Shown: positions 17,142 through 26,523, counted from the stretch's first letter. The stretch is 64,000 nucleotides of DNA from Sporobacter termitidis DSM 10068 (GCF_900130065.1 NZ_FQXV01000001.1:453083-517082), one strand, 5' to 3'. Numbers and translations are program-made. Notes: generated from the letters alone by a model not told the origin.

Positions 17142-18683
17142 GTGTTGAAACTGAAGAGCGTCATCAAGGGCGCCGGGTATATTCTTGTACATACGCCGGA
17201 CATGGTGCTGACAAGCGGGACGACGCAGACCACGGAGCGCACCGTTAACCCCGACAGCCCCTATCTGGCGGAATTGCCCGGCCATATCAGAAGCTATGAA
17301 AAGGTCCTGGAATATTACCCGAACCAGGTTTATATCGGAAACGTCACCCCCGGTGAATTTGAGGCCGTCCCCTCCCCCTGGCATGACAAAGCGTGCCCGG
17401 TAACGAGCCGGCACGGCAAATTCGGCGAGATCATGCCGCAGGAGGAATTTCTCCTCCTTATGCAGGCCTGCGACGTGTTCGACCTTATTAAGCTTGAGGC
17501 CGGCTTCGTCGCCGCCGTCAAGCCAGCGCTGGCGTCAGATCCCGTGGTTTCAGAGGACATTCTGGCGCGTATTCCGACAGGCACCCCGGCGGAAGAAATC
17601 AAAAGGCTCGTGGACGAGGAGCACGCCGAGGGTCTCCTTCACCTCGGCAAGCTCGTGGGCTGCATGAAGCGCGCCCATGACATCGACGTAAACCTGTCGG
17701 CCCATGTGATGCTGGAAAACATCGTCTCCAAGGCGTCCTCCGTGCTGGCGCTCCTGCACGCCGTTAAAAACACGGGCATCGGCAAGGCGGAGATTGAATA
17801 CGTTATCGACTGCGCCGAGGAGGCGTGCGGCGATATGAACCAGCGCGGCGGCGGGAGCCTGGCCAAATCGGCCGCCGAGATCGCCGGTTTAACGCGGGCC
17901 ACCGGCTCCGACTGCCGCGGCTTCTGCGCGGGGCCGGCCCACGCCATCGTTGAGGCGGCGGCACTGGTCACCGCCGGCGTCTACACCGCCGTCGCCGTCA
18001 CCGCCGGCGGCTGCACCGCCAAGCTGGGTATGAACGGCAAGGACCATATAAAAAAGGGGCTGCCTGTGCTGGAGGATATGCTCGGTGGGTTTACAGTGAT
18101 CATTTCCGCCGACGACGGTGTGAGCCCGGAGATCAATCTGGATATCGTCGGCCGCCACACGGTGGGTACCGGCTCATCTCCCCAGGCGGTCATCTCCTCT
18201 CTCGTCACGGAGCCGCTGGAGAAAAGCGGCATGAAAATCCTCGACATCGACAAATTCGCCCCCGAGCTGCAGAACCCGGATATCACAAAGCCGGCCGGCG
18301 CCGGAGACGTGCCGCTGTCCAACTATAAAATGATCGGCGCCTTGGCCGCCAAACGCGGCGAGATCACGCCGAAGGATCTGGACAGCTTCGTTAAAGAGCA
18401 TGGCCTTATGGGCTGGGCGCCCACGCAGGGGCATATCCCCTCGGGTGTGCCATATCTCGGCTTTGCGCGGGAAGATATTATTTCCGGGAAAATCAAAAAC
18501 GCCATGGTCATCGGCAAGGGGAGCCTCTTCCTGGGCCGTATGACAAATCTCTTCGACGGGGTTTCCTTCGTCGTCCAGAAAAACAGCGGCGTGGCCCAGG
18601 CGGCATTGGACGAGGGCGCGGTCAAAAAGCTCATCGCCGAGGCGCTCCGGGGCTTCGCCCAGTCGATGCTCAGCGAGGAATAA
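17142..18683 (+). CDS. grdC: Glycine reductase component C, beta-type subunit (GrdC)
   Basis: GrdC with GrdD releases acetyl phosphate from the carboxymethyl-Se-GrdA intermediate. The 513-residue length and sequence (GAGYILVHTPDMV, a VGCMKRAHDI segment, a GGGSLAKSAAEIAGLTRATGS-like region, CRGFCAGPAHA, PTQGHIPSG) match the GrdC family, which resembles FabH/PlsX-type folds. Start GTG 17142 has an AAAGGG site; TTG 17145 is an alternative. grdD follows after 3 nt. Confidence 0.96.
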   Translation: MLKLKSVIKGAGYILVHTPDMVLTSGTTQTTERTVNPDSPYLAELPGHIRSYEKVLEYYPNQVYIGNVTPGEFEAVPSPWHDKACPVTSRHGKFGEIMPQEEFLLLMQACDVFDLIKLEAGFVAAVKPALASDPVVSEDILARIPTGTPAEEIKRLVDEEHAEGLLHLGKLVGCMKRAHDIDVNLSAHVMLENIVSKASSVLALLHAVKNTGIGKAEIEYVIDCAEEACGDMNQRGGGSLAKSAAEIAGLTRATGSDCRGFCAGPAHAIVEAAALVTAGVYTAVAVTAGGCTAKLGMNGKDHIKKGLPVLEDMLGGFTVIISADDGVSPEINLDIVGRHTVGTGSSPQAVISSLVTEPLEKSGMKILDIDKFAPELQNPDITKPAGAGDVPLSNYKMIGALAAKRGEITPKDLDSFVKEHGLMGWAPTQGHIPSGVPYLGFAREDIISGKIKNAMVIGKGSLFLGRMTNLFDGVSFVVQKNSGVAQAALDEGAVKKLIAEALRGFAQSMLSEE

Positions 18684-18686
18684 ATT

Positions 18687-19832
18687 ATGGATACTCTGAA
18701 ACAAACGGTAGGGCGGGCCTTTCTGGAGCTGGCGGACGCCCTGGAAAGCGGCACATACGGGCCAAAGCCGAAGGTCGCCGTCACAGGGCTCGGCAGCGAG
18801 CACGGCGAGAAGAACGTGCTGGCGGGCGCTGTTTTGGCGGCACGGCGCGGCCTGGACGTCATGTATATCGGGACGCTGAGCGACCCCGGCGTCGCCGCGG
18901 TTTACGCGGAGACAGAGGAGGACTGCCGCAGCAAAATGGAACAGCTTTTAGACGCCGGCGATATCGACGGCGCTGTGACGATGCACTACCCCTTCCCCAT
19001 CGGCGTTTCCACTGTGGGGCGGGCGGCAGCTCCGGCCACAGGCCGGGAGATGTTCATCGCCACAACGACCGGCACGTCCAGCGCCGACAGGGTCCAGGGC
19101 ATGGTGAAAAACGCCCTGTACGGCATTGTGGCCGCCAAGGCCTGCGGTATCGAAGCGCCATCCGTCGGTATTCTCAACATTGACGGGGCGCGCCAGACGG
19201 AGGCCGCGCTCCGGCAGCTCCAGTCCGGCGGCTACGCGGTCACATTCGCCGAGTCCGTCCGCTCGGACGGCGGGGCGGTACTACGCGGCAACGACGTGCT
19301 GCTGGGTACGCCGGACGTTCTGGTGTGCGATCCGCTGACCGGCAACGTCCTGATGAAAATGCTCTCCGCCTTTACCTCCGGCGGGAGCTTTGAAACTGTC
19401 GGCAGCGGCTACGGGCCGGGCATCGGCAGCGGCGGCCGGCTGGTGCTGATCGTCTCCCGCGCCTCCGGCGCGCCGGTCATCGCCAATACCCTCGCCTACG
19501 CCGCCGACCTGATCCGGGGCAGGTGGCGGGATGTCTTCCGGGCTGAGCTGGCATCGGCGGAACAGGCCGGGCTGAGCAAAATATTAGAAGCGAAGAAAAA
19601 CAAACCGGCCCAGGCAGCGGAGGAAGACGTCGCAAAACCCGCCGCAGAGCCGGTCCCCGCCAGCATCACCGGCATCGAGGTCATGGATATCGAGGACGCT
19701 GTCCGCGTCCTGTGGAAAAACAATATCTACGCCGAAAGCGGCATGGGCTGCACCGGCCCCCTCGTGATGATCAGCGAGAAAAATCACGAGAAGGCAACGT
19801 CGCTGCTGAAAGCGGCGGGGTACATCGATTAA
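18687..19832 (+). CDS. grdD: Glycine reductase component C, alpha-type subunit (GrdD)
   Basis: GrdD binds the acetyl group as a thioester and phosphorolyses it to acetyl phosphate. The 381-residue protein has PlsX-like motifs (GLGSEHGEKNVL, GYGPGIGSGG) and near the C terminus GMGCTGPLVM with Cys355, the expected acetyl-accepting cysteine. The C-terminal 80 residues begin after a Lys/Ala-rich linker around 300-320. It starts 3 nt after grdC and ends the operon. Acetate kinase, which would make ATP from the product, is not in the window. Confidence 0.96.
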   Translation: MDTLKQTVGRAFLELADALESGTYGPKPKVAVTGLGSEHGEKNVLAGAVLAARRGLDVMYIGTLSDPGVAAVYAETEEDCRSKMEQLLDAGDIDGAVTMHYPFPIGVSTVGRAAAPATGREMFIATTTGTSSADRVQGMVKNALYGIVAAKACGIEAPSVGILNIDGARQTEAALRQLQSGGYAVTFAESVRSDGGAVLRGNDVLLGTPDVLVCDPLTGNVLMKMLSAFTSGGSFETVGSGYGPGIGSGGRLVLIVSRASGAPVIANTLAYAADLIRGRWRDVFRAELASAEQAGLSKILEAKKNKPAQAAEEDVAKPAAEPVPASITGIEVMDIEDAVRVLWKNNIYAESGMGCTGPLVMISEKNHEKATSLLKAAGYID

Positions 19833-19844
19833 CCGCGTACTTAA

Positions 19845-19870
19845 AAAAGGCGCGTCTGGGAAGCCGCGCC
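19845..19870 (-). terminator. Terminator for the downstream minus-strand LysR gene
   Basis: GGCGCG/CGCGCC stem; read on the minus strand it is followed by CTTTTTT. It lies between the convergent grdD and lysR. Confidence 0.7.
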
Positions 19871-19892
19871 CTACGTTTATGTCCATGATCCT

Positions 19893-20837
19893 CTACTTAA
19901 CTTCGCGGCATCTGAAAACCGTCATCTCCTCCGGGTCGTCGGGGAGCATATCGATGAAATCCTGCGCCTCCTTTGTGATGTCGTTCGTCCGCCAGGCAAC
20001 CGTCAGATATGGGTCGCCCGCCATGGGCGGCAGCTCGAGGAATTTGATTTCCTCCCGGCCGGGAGCATTTGGGAAGTATCCGCAGACGCACATGCCCCGC
20101 CCCTGCCGCATGGTGCGCATCAGCGACTGGAAGTTGAGCGTAAACAGTACGTCCTTCGGGTGAATACCGTATCGGTCCAGCACGACCGCAATGCTCTCCT
20201 TATCCTTGACCTCATCGTCCAGCACCAGCATATAAAAAAGCTCGTCTTCAAACGCCTGTTTATCGATATCCCGGAAATCATCATACGCCGCGAGAGGGTG
20301 CTTTGCCGACATTGCCAGGCACATCCGGACTCTGCAGACCTTTTTCATGGACAGGTGCGACGCGTCCCGCAACTGAAAATCATGGATAAGGGCAACGTCG
20401 ATATCGCCGAAAACGAGGGCCTGCTTCAACTCCATAAAATCAAACAAAATCTCATCCAGCTCGATCTCCGGGTGCCGCGAAGAAAAGCCGTCGATGTGTT
20501 TTTTCAGCTTGTCGTAATCCTCGCTGGCATCGTAGGTGCTGGGATAGCCGATGCGCAGCAGCGTGGATTTTTTCATCTCCCGGGCAACCTGAATATTCTT
20601 GCAGATATTATTATAGGTTGGTTTCAGCTTCGTATAGAGAAACTCGCCCTCCCGCGTCATCGCGAGGCCTCTGTTGGTGCGCACGAAAAGCGTGAGGCCG
20701 AGGCCGTCCTCCAGGCGCTGTATCATCTTGCTCAGGGACGACTGCGACGTTCTCATGGCGCCGGCCGCCGCAGAGACGTTTAGGCGTTCGGCCACCGTAA
20801 GAAACGCCTCCAGATGCTTGAAATTGACGTTGTACAT
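19893..20837 (-). CDS. LysR-family regulator (copy 1 of a paralogous pair)
   Basis: This 314-residue regulator has an N-terminal LysR helix-turn-helix (NFKHLEAFLTVAERLNVSAAA, SQSSLSKMIQRLEDGLG) and an effector domain with IGYPSTYDASEDYDKLKKH. It is clearly paralogous to the LysR at 26727: both share IGYPSTYDAS.DYDKL, HPEIEL.EIL.DFM.LK, NFQSLMR..RQG.GM and a P.DPE.MTVF tail. ATG 20837 is chosen because GGAGGC lies just upstream. It lies downstream of the flavoprotein operon, separated by a terminator, and is likely its regulator. Confidence 0.87.
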   Translation of the reverse strand: MYNVNFKHLEAFLTVAERLNVSAAAGAMRTSQSSLSKMIQRLEDGLGLTLFVRTNRGLAMTREGEFLYTKLKPTYNNICKNIQVAREMKKSTLLRIGYPSTYDASEDYDKLKKHIDGFSSRHPEIELDEILFDFMELKQALVFGDIDVALIHDFQLRDASHLSMKKVCRVRMCLAMSAKHPLAAYDDFRDIDKQAFEDELFYMLVLDDEVKDKESIAVVLDRYGIHPKDVLFTLNFQSLMRTMRQGRGMCVCGYFPNAPGREEIKFLELPPMAGDPYLTVAWRTNDITKEAQDFIDMLPDDPEEMTVFRCREVK

Positions 20838-20890
20838 GGCGGATGCCTCCTCCTCTCCCCGTATAAGCAGACGATACCGCAGCATCTGTC

Positions 20891-20920
20891 AAAAGCCGCC
20901 ATGTGACCATGGCGGCTTTT
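20891..20920. terminator. Bidirectional-looking terminator
   Basis: Perfect AAAAGCCGCCATG / CATGGCGGCTTTT hairpin with a TGAC loop. It lies at the end of the minus-strand flavoprotein operon. Confidence 0.88.
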
Positions 20921-20939
20921 GCAGTATTCGGCGGCAGCT

Positions 20940-22382
20940 TCAGCGGACGCCGTCGAGGATGACGCGCTGGCTGCGCAGGACGTCCTGGAGCTCTTTGATA
21001 TAGTTTTCGGCCTCAAGCTGCCGCGGGGTAACGCCGTGCTTGACACACAGGGCGGCGGCGGCGCCGGCGGCCTGGCCGGAGACCATCGTCTCCTGCAGGA
21101 ATCGCTGGTACGCGCAGCGCTCGGCAGAGACGTGTTTGCCGGCGATGAGCAGATTTTCGATCTTTCTCGGGACGAGCATCCTGTAGGGCAGGTCGTAGGT
21201 GCCTTTATTGGGCGGCTTCACAGTGCCCTTTGCCGAGGCGGCGATGGTGCGGTTGTCCGCCACGTGGACGGCGCCGGCGGAGAAGGTGCTCTTGCCGATG
21301 CAGTCGAAATGACGGCGGCCCTCCGCCACGTCGTCCCAGCCCAGGACATAGTCGCCCATGATGCGGCGGCCGTCGCGGAGGCGCATCTCAATGCCCATTT
21401 TCGTCAGATAGGCATTCTGGAAGCCGGGCATATATTTCCGGAAAGCGTTGACGGCAATCTTGATCTGCCGGCGATTTTCAACCTCGCCGTAGGTCAAATC
21501 CCACGGATCGCAGCTCCAGAGATTCGGCACCTGGGCAGAGTGCTGGCAGTGGGCCTGCAGGTGGTTGCCGTCCGGCTTGGGGCCGATGAAAAAGCCCATG
21601 CCGGCATACGGATGCCAGTCGCCGTTTTTGATGGCCTCGTTCATGATGTCGAAGAAGCCGAGCATGTCGCCGAGCTCCGCGATATCCTTAACATTGCGGA
21701 TGAGCTCATAGCGCTCCTCCGGCGTCCGGTCCATGTCGCCCCGGGGCAGGATCTGGTCGGGATGCGCCTTGATATAGGCCAGGGTCTCGTCCCAGTTGAT
21801 GCCGTCCAGCGTGAAGCAGACTGTGTGGGGCTCGTTTTCCTCGCGGGGCAGGAGCTCGTATTCGCAGCCGGCCCGCACCGCGATGTCGCCCTCGCCGGTG
21901 CACTCGATGACGACCTTGGCCTCAAAGTACTGCCGGCCGGCGGCGTTTTCAACGACGACACCGTGGATGCCGCTGCCATCTTTGATAACGTCGACGACCA
22001 GGGAGTGCAGGAGAAGATTCACGTTATTTTCTGTCATCATCTCGTAGATCAGAAGGCCCCACCATTCGGGGTCGACGAACGAAAAGATATAGTCTGAGCC
22101 GGAGCGATACGCGTTCATATCCGTGGGCCGGGCGTGGTTTTCCTTCAAAAGCCGCTCATGGGTCTCGCCGATAAAGCCGTCGATCACGCGCTCGCCGGCC
22201 TCGTTGTAAAGGTAGGCGTAGGAAAAACCCGGAGGGCCGAAGACGTTCATCTGTCCGCCCAGCGCGCCGAGGCGCTCTATGAGGAGTGTCTTCGCGCCGC
22301 CTCTGGCGGCGGCGATAGCCGCGGAAACGCCGGAGGTTCCGCCACCGCAGACGATCACGTCATATTTATAATCTCTGACCAT
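20940..22382 (-). CDS. FAD-dependent oxidoreductase, FAD_oxidored family (1 of 3)
   Basis: A 480-residue cytosolic flavoprotein with the dinucleotide-binding motif CGGGTSGVSAAIAAARGG at residues 13-30, an acidic residue in LLIERLGALGGQ, and the second FAD motif VVIECTGEGDIAVRAG about residues 158-173. The C-terminal region has LLIAGKHVSAE and SGQAAGAAAALC, typical of PF12831. ATG 22382 fits AAGGAG at 7 nt better than the in-frame ATG two codons earlier. It is the last gene of a probable QueG-like / flavoprotein / UGSC-like / flavoprotein operon. Substrate unknown. Confidence 0.88.
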   Translation of the reverse strand: MVRDYKYDVIVCGGGTSGVSAAIAAARGGAKTLLIERLGALGGQMNVFGPPGFSYAYLYNEAGERVIDGFIGETHERLLKENHARPTDMNAYRSGSDYIFSFVDPEWWGLLIYEMMTENNVNLLLHSLVVDVIKDGSGIHGVVVENAAGRQYFEAKVVIECTGEGDIAVRAGCEYELLPREENEPHTVCFTLDGINWDETLAYIKAHPDQILPRGDMDRTPEERYELIRNVKDIAELGDMLGFFDIMNEAIKNGDWHPYAGMGFFIGPKPDGNHLQAHCQHSAQVPNLWSCDPWDLTYGEVENRRQIKIAVNAFRKYMPGFQNAYLTKMGIEMRLRDGRRIMGDYVLGWDDVAEGRRHFDCIGKSTFSAGAVHVADNRTIAASAKGTVKPPNKGTYDLPYRMLVPRKIENLLIAGKHVSAERCAYQRFLQETMVSGQAAGAAAALCVKHGVTPRQLEAENYIKELQDVLRSQRVILDGVR

Positions 22383-22474
22383 GTTCATTCTCCTTTTCGT
22401 GATTGCGAAATTTTTTAATTAAAGTCCCGCGCAGTCCCTCGCCCCGATGGGGCGAAGGATTGTGCATTTTGTTT

Positions 22475-24193
22475 TTATTTCTTGACCTCGAAGTCGTTAA
22501 CGGACTTGGCTACCGTGCCGTCCGGCAGGCGGAGCGTCTCGACGATGCCCTCGCTGTGGAGCGCCCAGGGCAGGATAACGGCGGAGTGGCCGCCGCGGCC
22601 GCCGATGGTGATAACCTCCACGTCCTTCGGGCTTCTGGTGACGGGCATCGGGTGCTTGTTCTTGAAGCTGGCCGGGCGCACGGGCACCAGTCCGCGGCCG
22701 TTGACCATCGGCGTCTGATGGTAGGCGTAAGTATGGATATGCTCCTGGATCATCTCCTTGGTGTAGCCGTCCTTCTTGAGCATCATGCCGTGGTCCGGCG
22801 TGAGGCAGACGATCAGGGGCCCGGGGATGTAGGCGTTGTTGGAGCCCAGCGTCGTGCAGCAGTCGGTAATGGTGTCTAAAAGGTCATGGCCGTTGAGGCT
22901 CAAAAAGTCGATGATGTCGTGCTGCGGCTCGGCCTTGAGGACGTAGACGGTCGTCGTCCCGGCGTCAAAGCGGTCCTCGTTGATCATGTTCCACTGGGCA
23001 AGGGACGGCTCCTCGGCAAAGCAGTAAGTGAACTCGGCCTGGGAGGCCAGGCAGTCCAGGTCGATGAAGCCCGGGAAAGCCCTGCAGACGTTCAGGATGA
23101 CCAGGTTCACCGCGCGGCCGATGGTGGCGTTGGCGGGATAACCGGGGCCCATGCAGCCTTGCTTTCCTGAAATGCCGATTTCCTGGGCAATCGGCCCGCT
23201 GACGAGGACGAGATTGCCGCCGGGATGCGACGTGGTGACGGATTGGATCAGGTTATACTTCGGGTTGTTGAGCGCCTTGAAGGCGGCGATCAAAACGGGC
23301 ATCGCGTTGGGCTTGCAGCCGGCCATGACGGCGGCAATGGCAATATCCTTCACCGTGATGTTCTGTCCCGTGGGGCCGACCTCCTCGCAGAGGATCATAT
23401 CCTCCGGGAAAGGGCAGTACTCGAACATCTTCTTGTAACGGGCCTTTGTGGGCGGGATGATCGGCAGGCCGTCCGAAATGTGCTCGTCGTTGAAGAAGTC
23501 GTTGATCTCCTCCATATATGCGCCGGGCTCCAAGAGCTTTTCCGGGTCCACCTTGATCTTGTCGATGATGGGCAGCAGGCCGTTTTGAGCGGGCGGAACC
23601 ACGTCCATTTTGAAGGGGATGGCCGCCGTTTCCTTCAGCTTTTCACCTGTGGCCGTGAGGGAGTTCATGATGTAGTCCCATTTCAGATCCACCTGGGCGG
23701 TGATCTCCTCATAGGTGCTGGCCTGGTAGACGTCCACCGAGCACAGGCAGAGGTTGCCGGCGCGGTAAGCGCCCACGCCTTCCGTGATGCCGGAGCCCGG
23801 AGGTGCCGTCATATAGACGGTGGGGATGCCCAGCTTCTCCAAAGCGATGGTAACGATCGTGGTGGCGGCGGAGGTCCCCATATCGCCGAAAGCCACGACG
23901 GCGGCCGTCGGCTTTTCCTTCGCCACCATTTCGGCGTAGGCGTACAGCTTTTCGGTATTCTTTCCGCGGACGGTCTCGTAGAAATCGACGAAATTGGTGA
24001 TGCCGAGCGCTTGAAAGCGCTCCTTGATGCGGTCAAAAACGGCGATGTAATTACAGAAATCGAGCTTCGTGTTATTGTAAAATGCAATTTTCCCTTTCTG
24101 AAGCTCTTCCAGGGTGACGCGCGGGGCGAGCTTGATGACCTCTCGGTTTTGATGTCCTCTCGGGTCAAGCAGATCGTGCAGTTTTTCGCTCAT
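22475..24193 (-). CDS. UGSC-family-like protein with the UGSC motif replaced, plus conserved C-terminal domain
   Basis: The protein has 572 residues in two parts. Residues about 25-195 resemble the UGSC (seleno)protein domain: KIAFYNNTKLDFC at the start and AFGDMGTSAATT where family members carry Sec/Cys-Gly-Ser-Cys, followed by ALEKLGIPTVYMTAPPG. Here the motif is Met-Gly-Thr-Ser, so both redox residues appear lost. Residues about 215-572 form a second domain with SDGLPIIPPTKARY, HPGGNLVLVSGP, GCMGPGYPANATIG and IGGRGGHS; I recognise it only as a conserved partner of UGSC domains. ATG 24193 follows AAGGA. It lies 37 nt after one flavoprotein gene and about 90 nt before another, in one operon. 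Confidence 0.68.
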   Translation of the reverse strand: MSEKLHDLLDPRGHQNREVIKLAPRVTLEELQKGKIAFYNNTKLDFCNYIAVFDRIKERFQALGITNFVDFYETVRGKNTEKLYAYAEMVAKEKPTAAVVAFGDMGTSAATTIVTIALEKLGIPTVYMTAPPGSGITEGVGAYRAGNLCLCSVDVYQASTYEEITAQVDLKWDYIMNSLTATGEKLKETAAIPFKMDVVPPAQNGLLPIIDKIKVDPEKLLEPGAYMEEINDFFNDEHISDGLPIIPPTKARYKKMFEYCPFPEDMILCEEVGPTGQNITVKDIAIAAVMAGCKPNAMPVLIAAFKALNNPKYNLIQSVTTSHPGGNLVLVSGPIAQEIGISGKQGCMGPGYPANATIGRAVNLVILNVCRAFPGFIDLDCLASQAEFTYCFAEEPSLAQWNMINEDRFDAGTTTVYVLKAEPQHDIIDFLSLNGHDLLDTITDCCTTLGSNNAYIPGPLIVCLTPDHGMMLKKDGYTKEMIQEHIHTYAYHQTPMVNGRGLVPVRPASFKNKHPMPVTRSPKDVEVITIGGRGGHSAVILPWALHSEGIVETLRLPDGTVAKSVNDFEVKK

Positions 24194-24230
24194 AACGCAT
24201 TTTCCTTTCCGCCTTAAGCTGAGTATGTAT

Positions 24231-25571
24231 TTAATCGTAGAGATAGACTCCCTGTGATTTCAGTGTTTGCCGCAGCTTCTTAACATTGACGCCGCGCGGC
24301 TGTACGTTCTCGTCCAGCGCCCGGGCCGCGGCCGTGCCCGCCACCTCGCCCAGCGCCACGCAGTGTGGTATCCAGCTGGCGGCCTCATTGGCCGTCTCCT
24401 CCGAGGAGAAGCAGCGGCCCGCGGCCAAAAGGCCGTCGGCTTTTTCCGGCACGAGCACGCCGTACGGCATCTCGATCCTCGGGTATTCCTCCGTGCCGCC
24501 CAGCGTCGGTATGACGGCGACGAGATCGTCCCGCCCTGTCCTGCGGGCGATGTTGTCCATGGTCAGCCGGGAAACGCCCTTCAGGCGGCGGCTGCCCCGG
24601 GTGCCGATCTGGGAGGCGATGTCGTAAAGATACGCGTTCTCCATACCGGGAAAATTATTGCGCAGATGATCGATGATCGTTTCGATGGAATTCGTCATGG
24701 TGAAGGCAGTGCCCGTCAGCCCTTCTATCGTCATGCAGCTTCTTGGAATCCAGTTGTTGATCCACATAACGTCGCGCCGGTGGCCGGAGAAGGGGTACAT
24801 CTGAAAGCCGAGCTTCTCCTGCAGATCCTTGAAGGCGCCGCCCTGGGCATGGGGATTTGAGACGATTTCCCGGAGCGCGCCGGCGTAAACGTCATAGTCG
24901 GCGCCGGCCACGCGGAAGACGAGGGCCGTGTTGCCGGTGCGGGCGGTGGAGAACGTGGAAAACTCAAACTCGGCGCCGGCGGAGGCGAAAATGTCGCCGT
25001 CTCCCGTGCAGTCGATAACGACCCTGGCGAGAATCGCTTTTCTGCCCTCCTTGCTCTCGAAGATCACGCCGGCGACCGCGCCGTCCTCTGTCACGGCCTG
25101 CGCGCCCCAGCAGCCGCAGCAGACGCGGATGCCGTAATCGCGCACCAGGTCGTTTAAGACGATTTTGAGCATTTCCGGATCGACGTTGACGCCGTAGCGG
25201 ATTCTGTCCAAGCCGAACAGTCCGTGGTGCCGGTATTTAATTAAAACCTTTTCATCCGTCGAGCCGAGCTCAGAGAGCTCCGGACCGAAAACGGCGTCCG
25301 GCTTGGCGCGGAGGCGGCTGACCCATTCGTCCATGATCCCTGAGACGAGCAGCTCCGGCCCGTCGCTTAAAAATGGGATGGCCAGCACCTGGCCGCCGGT
25401 GGCCATGCCGCCGAGCGTGGCATAACGTTCCATCAGGATGATTTTGCCGCCCTTGTTTTTTGCCGTCGCCACGGCGGCCGTCACACCGGCCGGACCGGCG
25501 CCGACAACGAGAATATCGCATTCGTCGTAGACGGGGACCTCCCGCGCCGGCTCAGATATCGTTTTTGTCAT
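24231..25571 (-). CDS. FAD-dependent oxidoreductase, FAD_oxidored family (2 of 3)
   Basis: This 446-residue flavoprotein has the FAD motif VVGAGPAGVTAAVATAKN near residues 23-40, ILMERYATLGGMATGG after it, and VVIDCTGDGDIFASAGAEFE about residues 190-210. The C terminus has GLLAAGRCFSSEETANEA and ALGEVAGTAAA. ATG 25571 is selected by an AGGAGTG site; the longer frame upstream is low-complexity. It lies between the QueG-like gene (52 nt gap) and the UGSC-like gene (37 nt gap). It is more like flavoprotein 3 (28877) in the GLGGMAT segment than flavoprotein 1. Substrate unknown. Confidence 0.88.
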   Translation of the reverse strand: MTKTISEPAREVPVYDECDILVVGAGPAGVTAAVATAKNKGGKIILMERYATLGGMATGGQVLAIPFLSDGPELLVSGIMDEWVSRLRAKPDAVFGPELSELGSTDEKVLIKYRHHGLFGLDRIRYGVNVDPEMLKIVLNDLVRDYGIRVCCGCWGAQAVTEDGAVAGVIFESKEGRKAILARVVIDCTGDGDIFASAGAEFEFSTFSTARTGNTALVFRVAGADYDVYAGALREIVSNPHAQGGAFKDLQEKLGFQMYPFSGHRRDVMWINNWIPRSCMTIEGLTGTAFTMTNSIETIIDHLRNNFPGMENAYLYDIASQIGTRGSRRLKGVSRLTMDNIARRTGRDDLVAVIPTLGGTEEYPRIEMPYGVLVPEKADGLLAAGRCFSSEETANEAASWIPHCVALGEVAGTAAARALDENVQPRGVNVKKLRQTLKSQGVYLYD

Positions 25572-25623
25572 CCGCTCACTCCTATTCCCACATGAATGCC
25601 GCGGGGTACCGTACCCTCGGGCG

Positions 25624-26523
25624 CTACCCTTTCTTACCGGCCATGGCGCCCCTGCTGATGCCAGTCTTCTTGAATTTCTCTCCCCAGTTTCCCGCCGGGC
25701 AGTAGGACAGGCACTTGCCGCAGTTATGGGAGGTGTGGTGCTGCAGGCCGCCCTCATAGACCGGCATGCACGCCTGGGCTTCCAGGATATCTTTTGACGT
25801 GGGCTCGGGTGTGGTCACGTAGTCCTCTCTGCCGCCGAGTTCTTTCGTCAGGGCGAGAGTCGCCATCTGACATTTATTCCAGTCGATACGGCAATATTCC
25901 ATGCGCTTGCCGCCGGGACTGGCGACATAATGCTCCCCTTCGCCGTATTTGCTGAGGGCGCCGGTGGGACAGACGCTGGTACAGATGCCGCACGCTGGGC
26001 TGCACAGGGGCTTTCCGTCATACAGGGGGTCCGGCTCCAGCTCCAGCGTGGTCAAAATCACGCCGAACCTGTTGCGCGGGCCGAATTCCGGCGTCATGAC
26101 AAGCCCATGCCAGCCGAGCTCGCCAAGGCCCGCGGCGACGGCGGCGTGGCGCAGGCTGAGCTGTACCCCGTTCGTCATCGGGCCGGTGGAGCAGGGCGTG
26201 GCACAGGCGCCCGTGGTGCGCTCGATGAACTGCGCGATGCCGTAACAGGCGTATGTCAGCTCAAAATTCGGCAGCATGGAATATCCATATGTTCCGTAAA
26301 TGCCCTTCAGGTCTCTTCTGCCGTCCTCAAAGGCCCGGAAGTTGACCTGGACGGCGCCGTCCAGAAGCCGGACCCCGACAACGATGACCGATTTGCAGCC
26401 TGGCAGAATCTCGCACGGGTGCCGCCCCTGGGGCGATTCGCCGAACCTGTCAACACCGGCAATGCCGCAGAGATCCATCCCGAGCTTGAACGCTGTTTCC
26501 TTGACTGTTTCCTTGACATCCAA
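25624..26523 (-). CDS. QueG-like double 4Fe-4S protein (copy 1), function unknown
   Basis: A protein of about 299 residues resembling epoxyqueuosine reductase and reductive-dehalogenase-like Fe-S proteins. It has a GMDLCGIAGVDRF start, a SVIVVGVRLLDG segment, the RNRFGVILTTLEL strand, a ferredoxin motif CSPACGICTSVCP and a second Cys set ending NCGKCLSYCPAGN. In QueG this fold carries cobalamin and two 4Fe-4S clusters. No queuosine gene is nearby, so a different reduction is likely. Start TTG 26523 is favoured by GGGGGTG six nt upstream; ATG 26565 lacks any Shine-Dalgarno. It heads the minus-strand operon. Confidence 0.78.
   Translation of the reverse strand: MDVKETVKETAFKLGMDLCGIAGVDRFGESPQGRHPCEILPGCKSVIVVGVRLLDGAVQVNFRAFEDGRRDLKGIYGTYGYSMLPNFELTYACYGIAQFIERTTGACATPCSTGPMTNGVQLSLRHAAVAAGLGELGWHGLVMTPEFGPRNRFGVILTTLELEPDPLYDGKPLCSPACGICTSVCPTGALSKYGEGEHYVASPGGKRMEYCRIDWNKCQMATLALTKELGGREDYVTTPEPTSKDILEAQACMPVYEGGLQHHTSHNCGKCLSYCPAGNWGEKFKKTGISRGAMAGKKG

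Noticed and set aside
20919-22097. 392-residue plus-strand frame
   Set aside because: It is the antisense shadow of the flavoprotein at 20940-22382; composition is Val/Gly/His/Asp-rich and no motif is recognisable.
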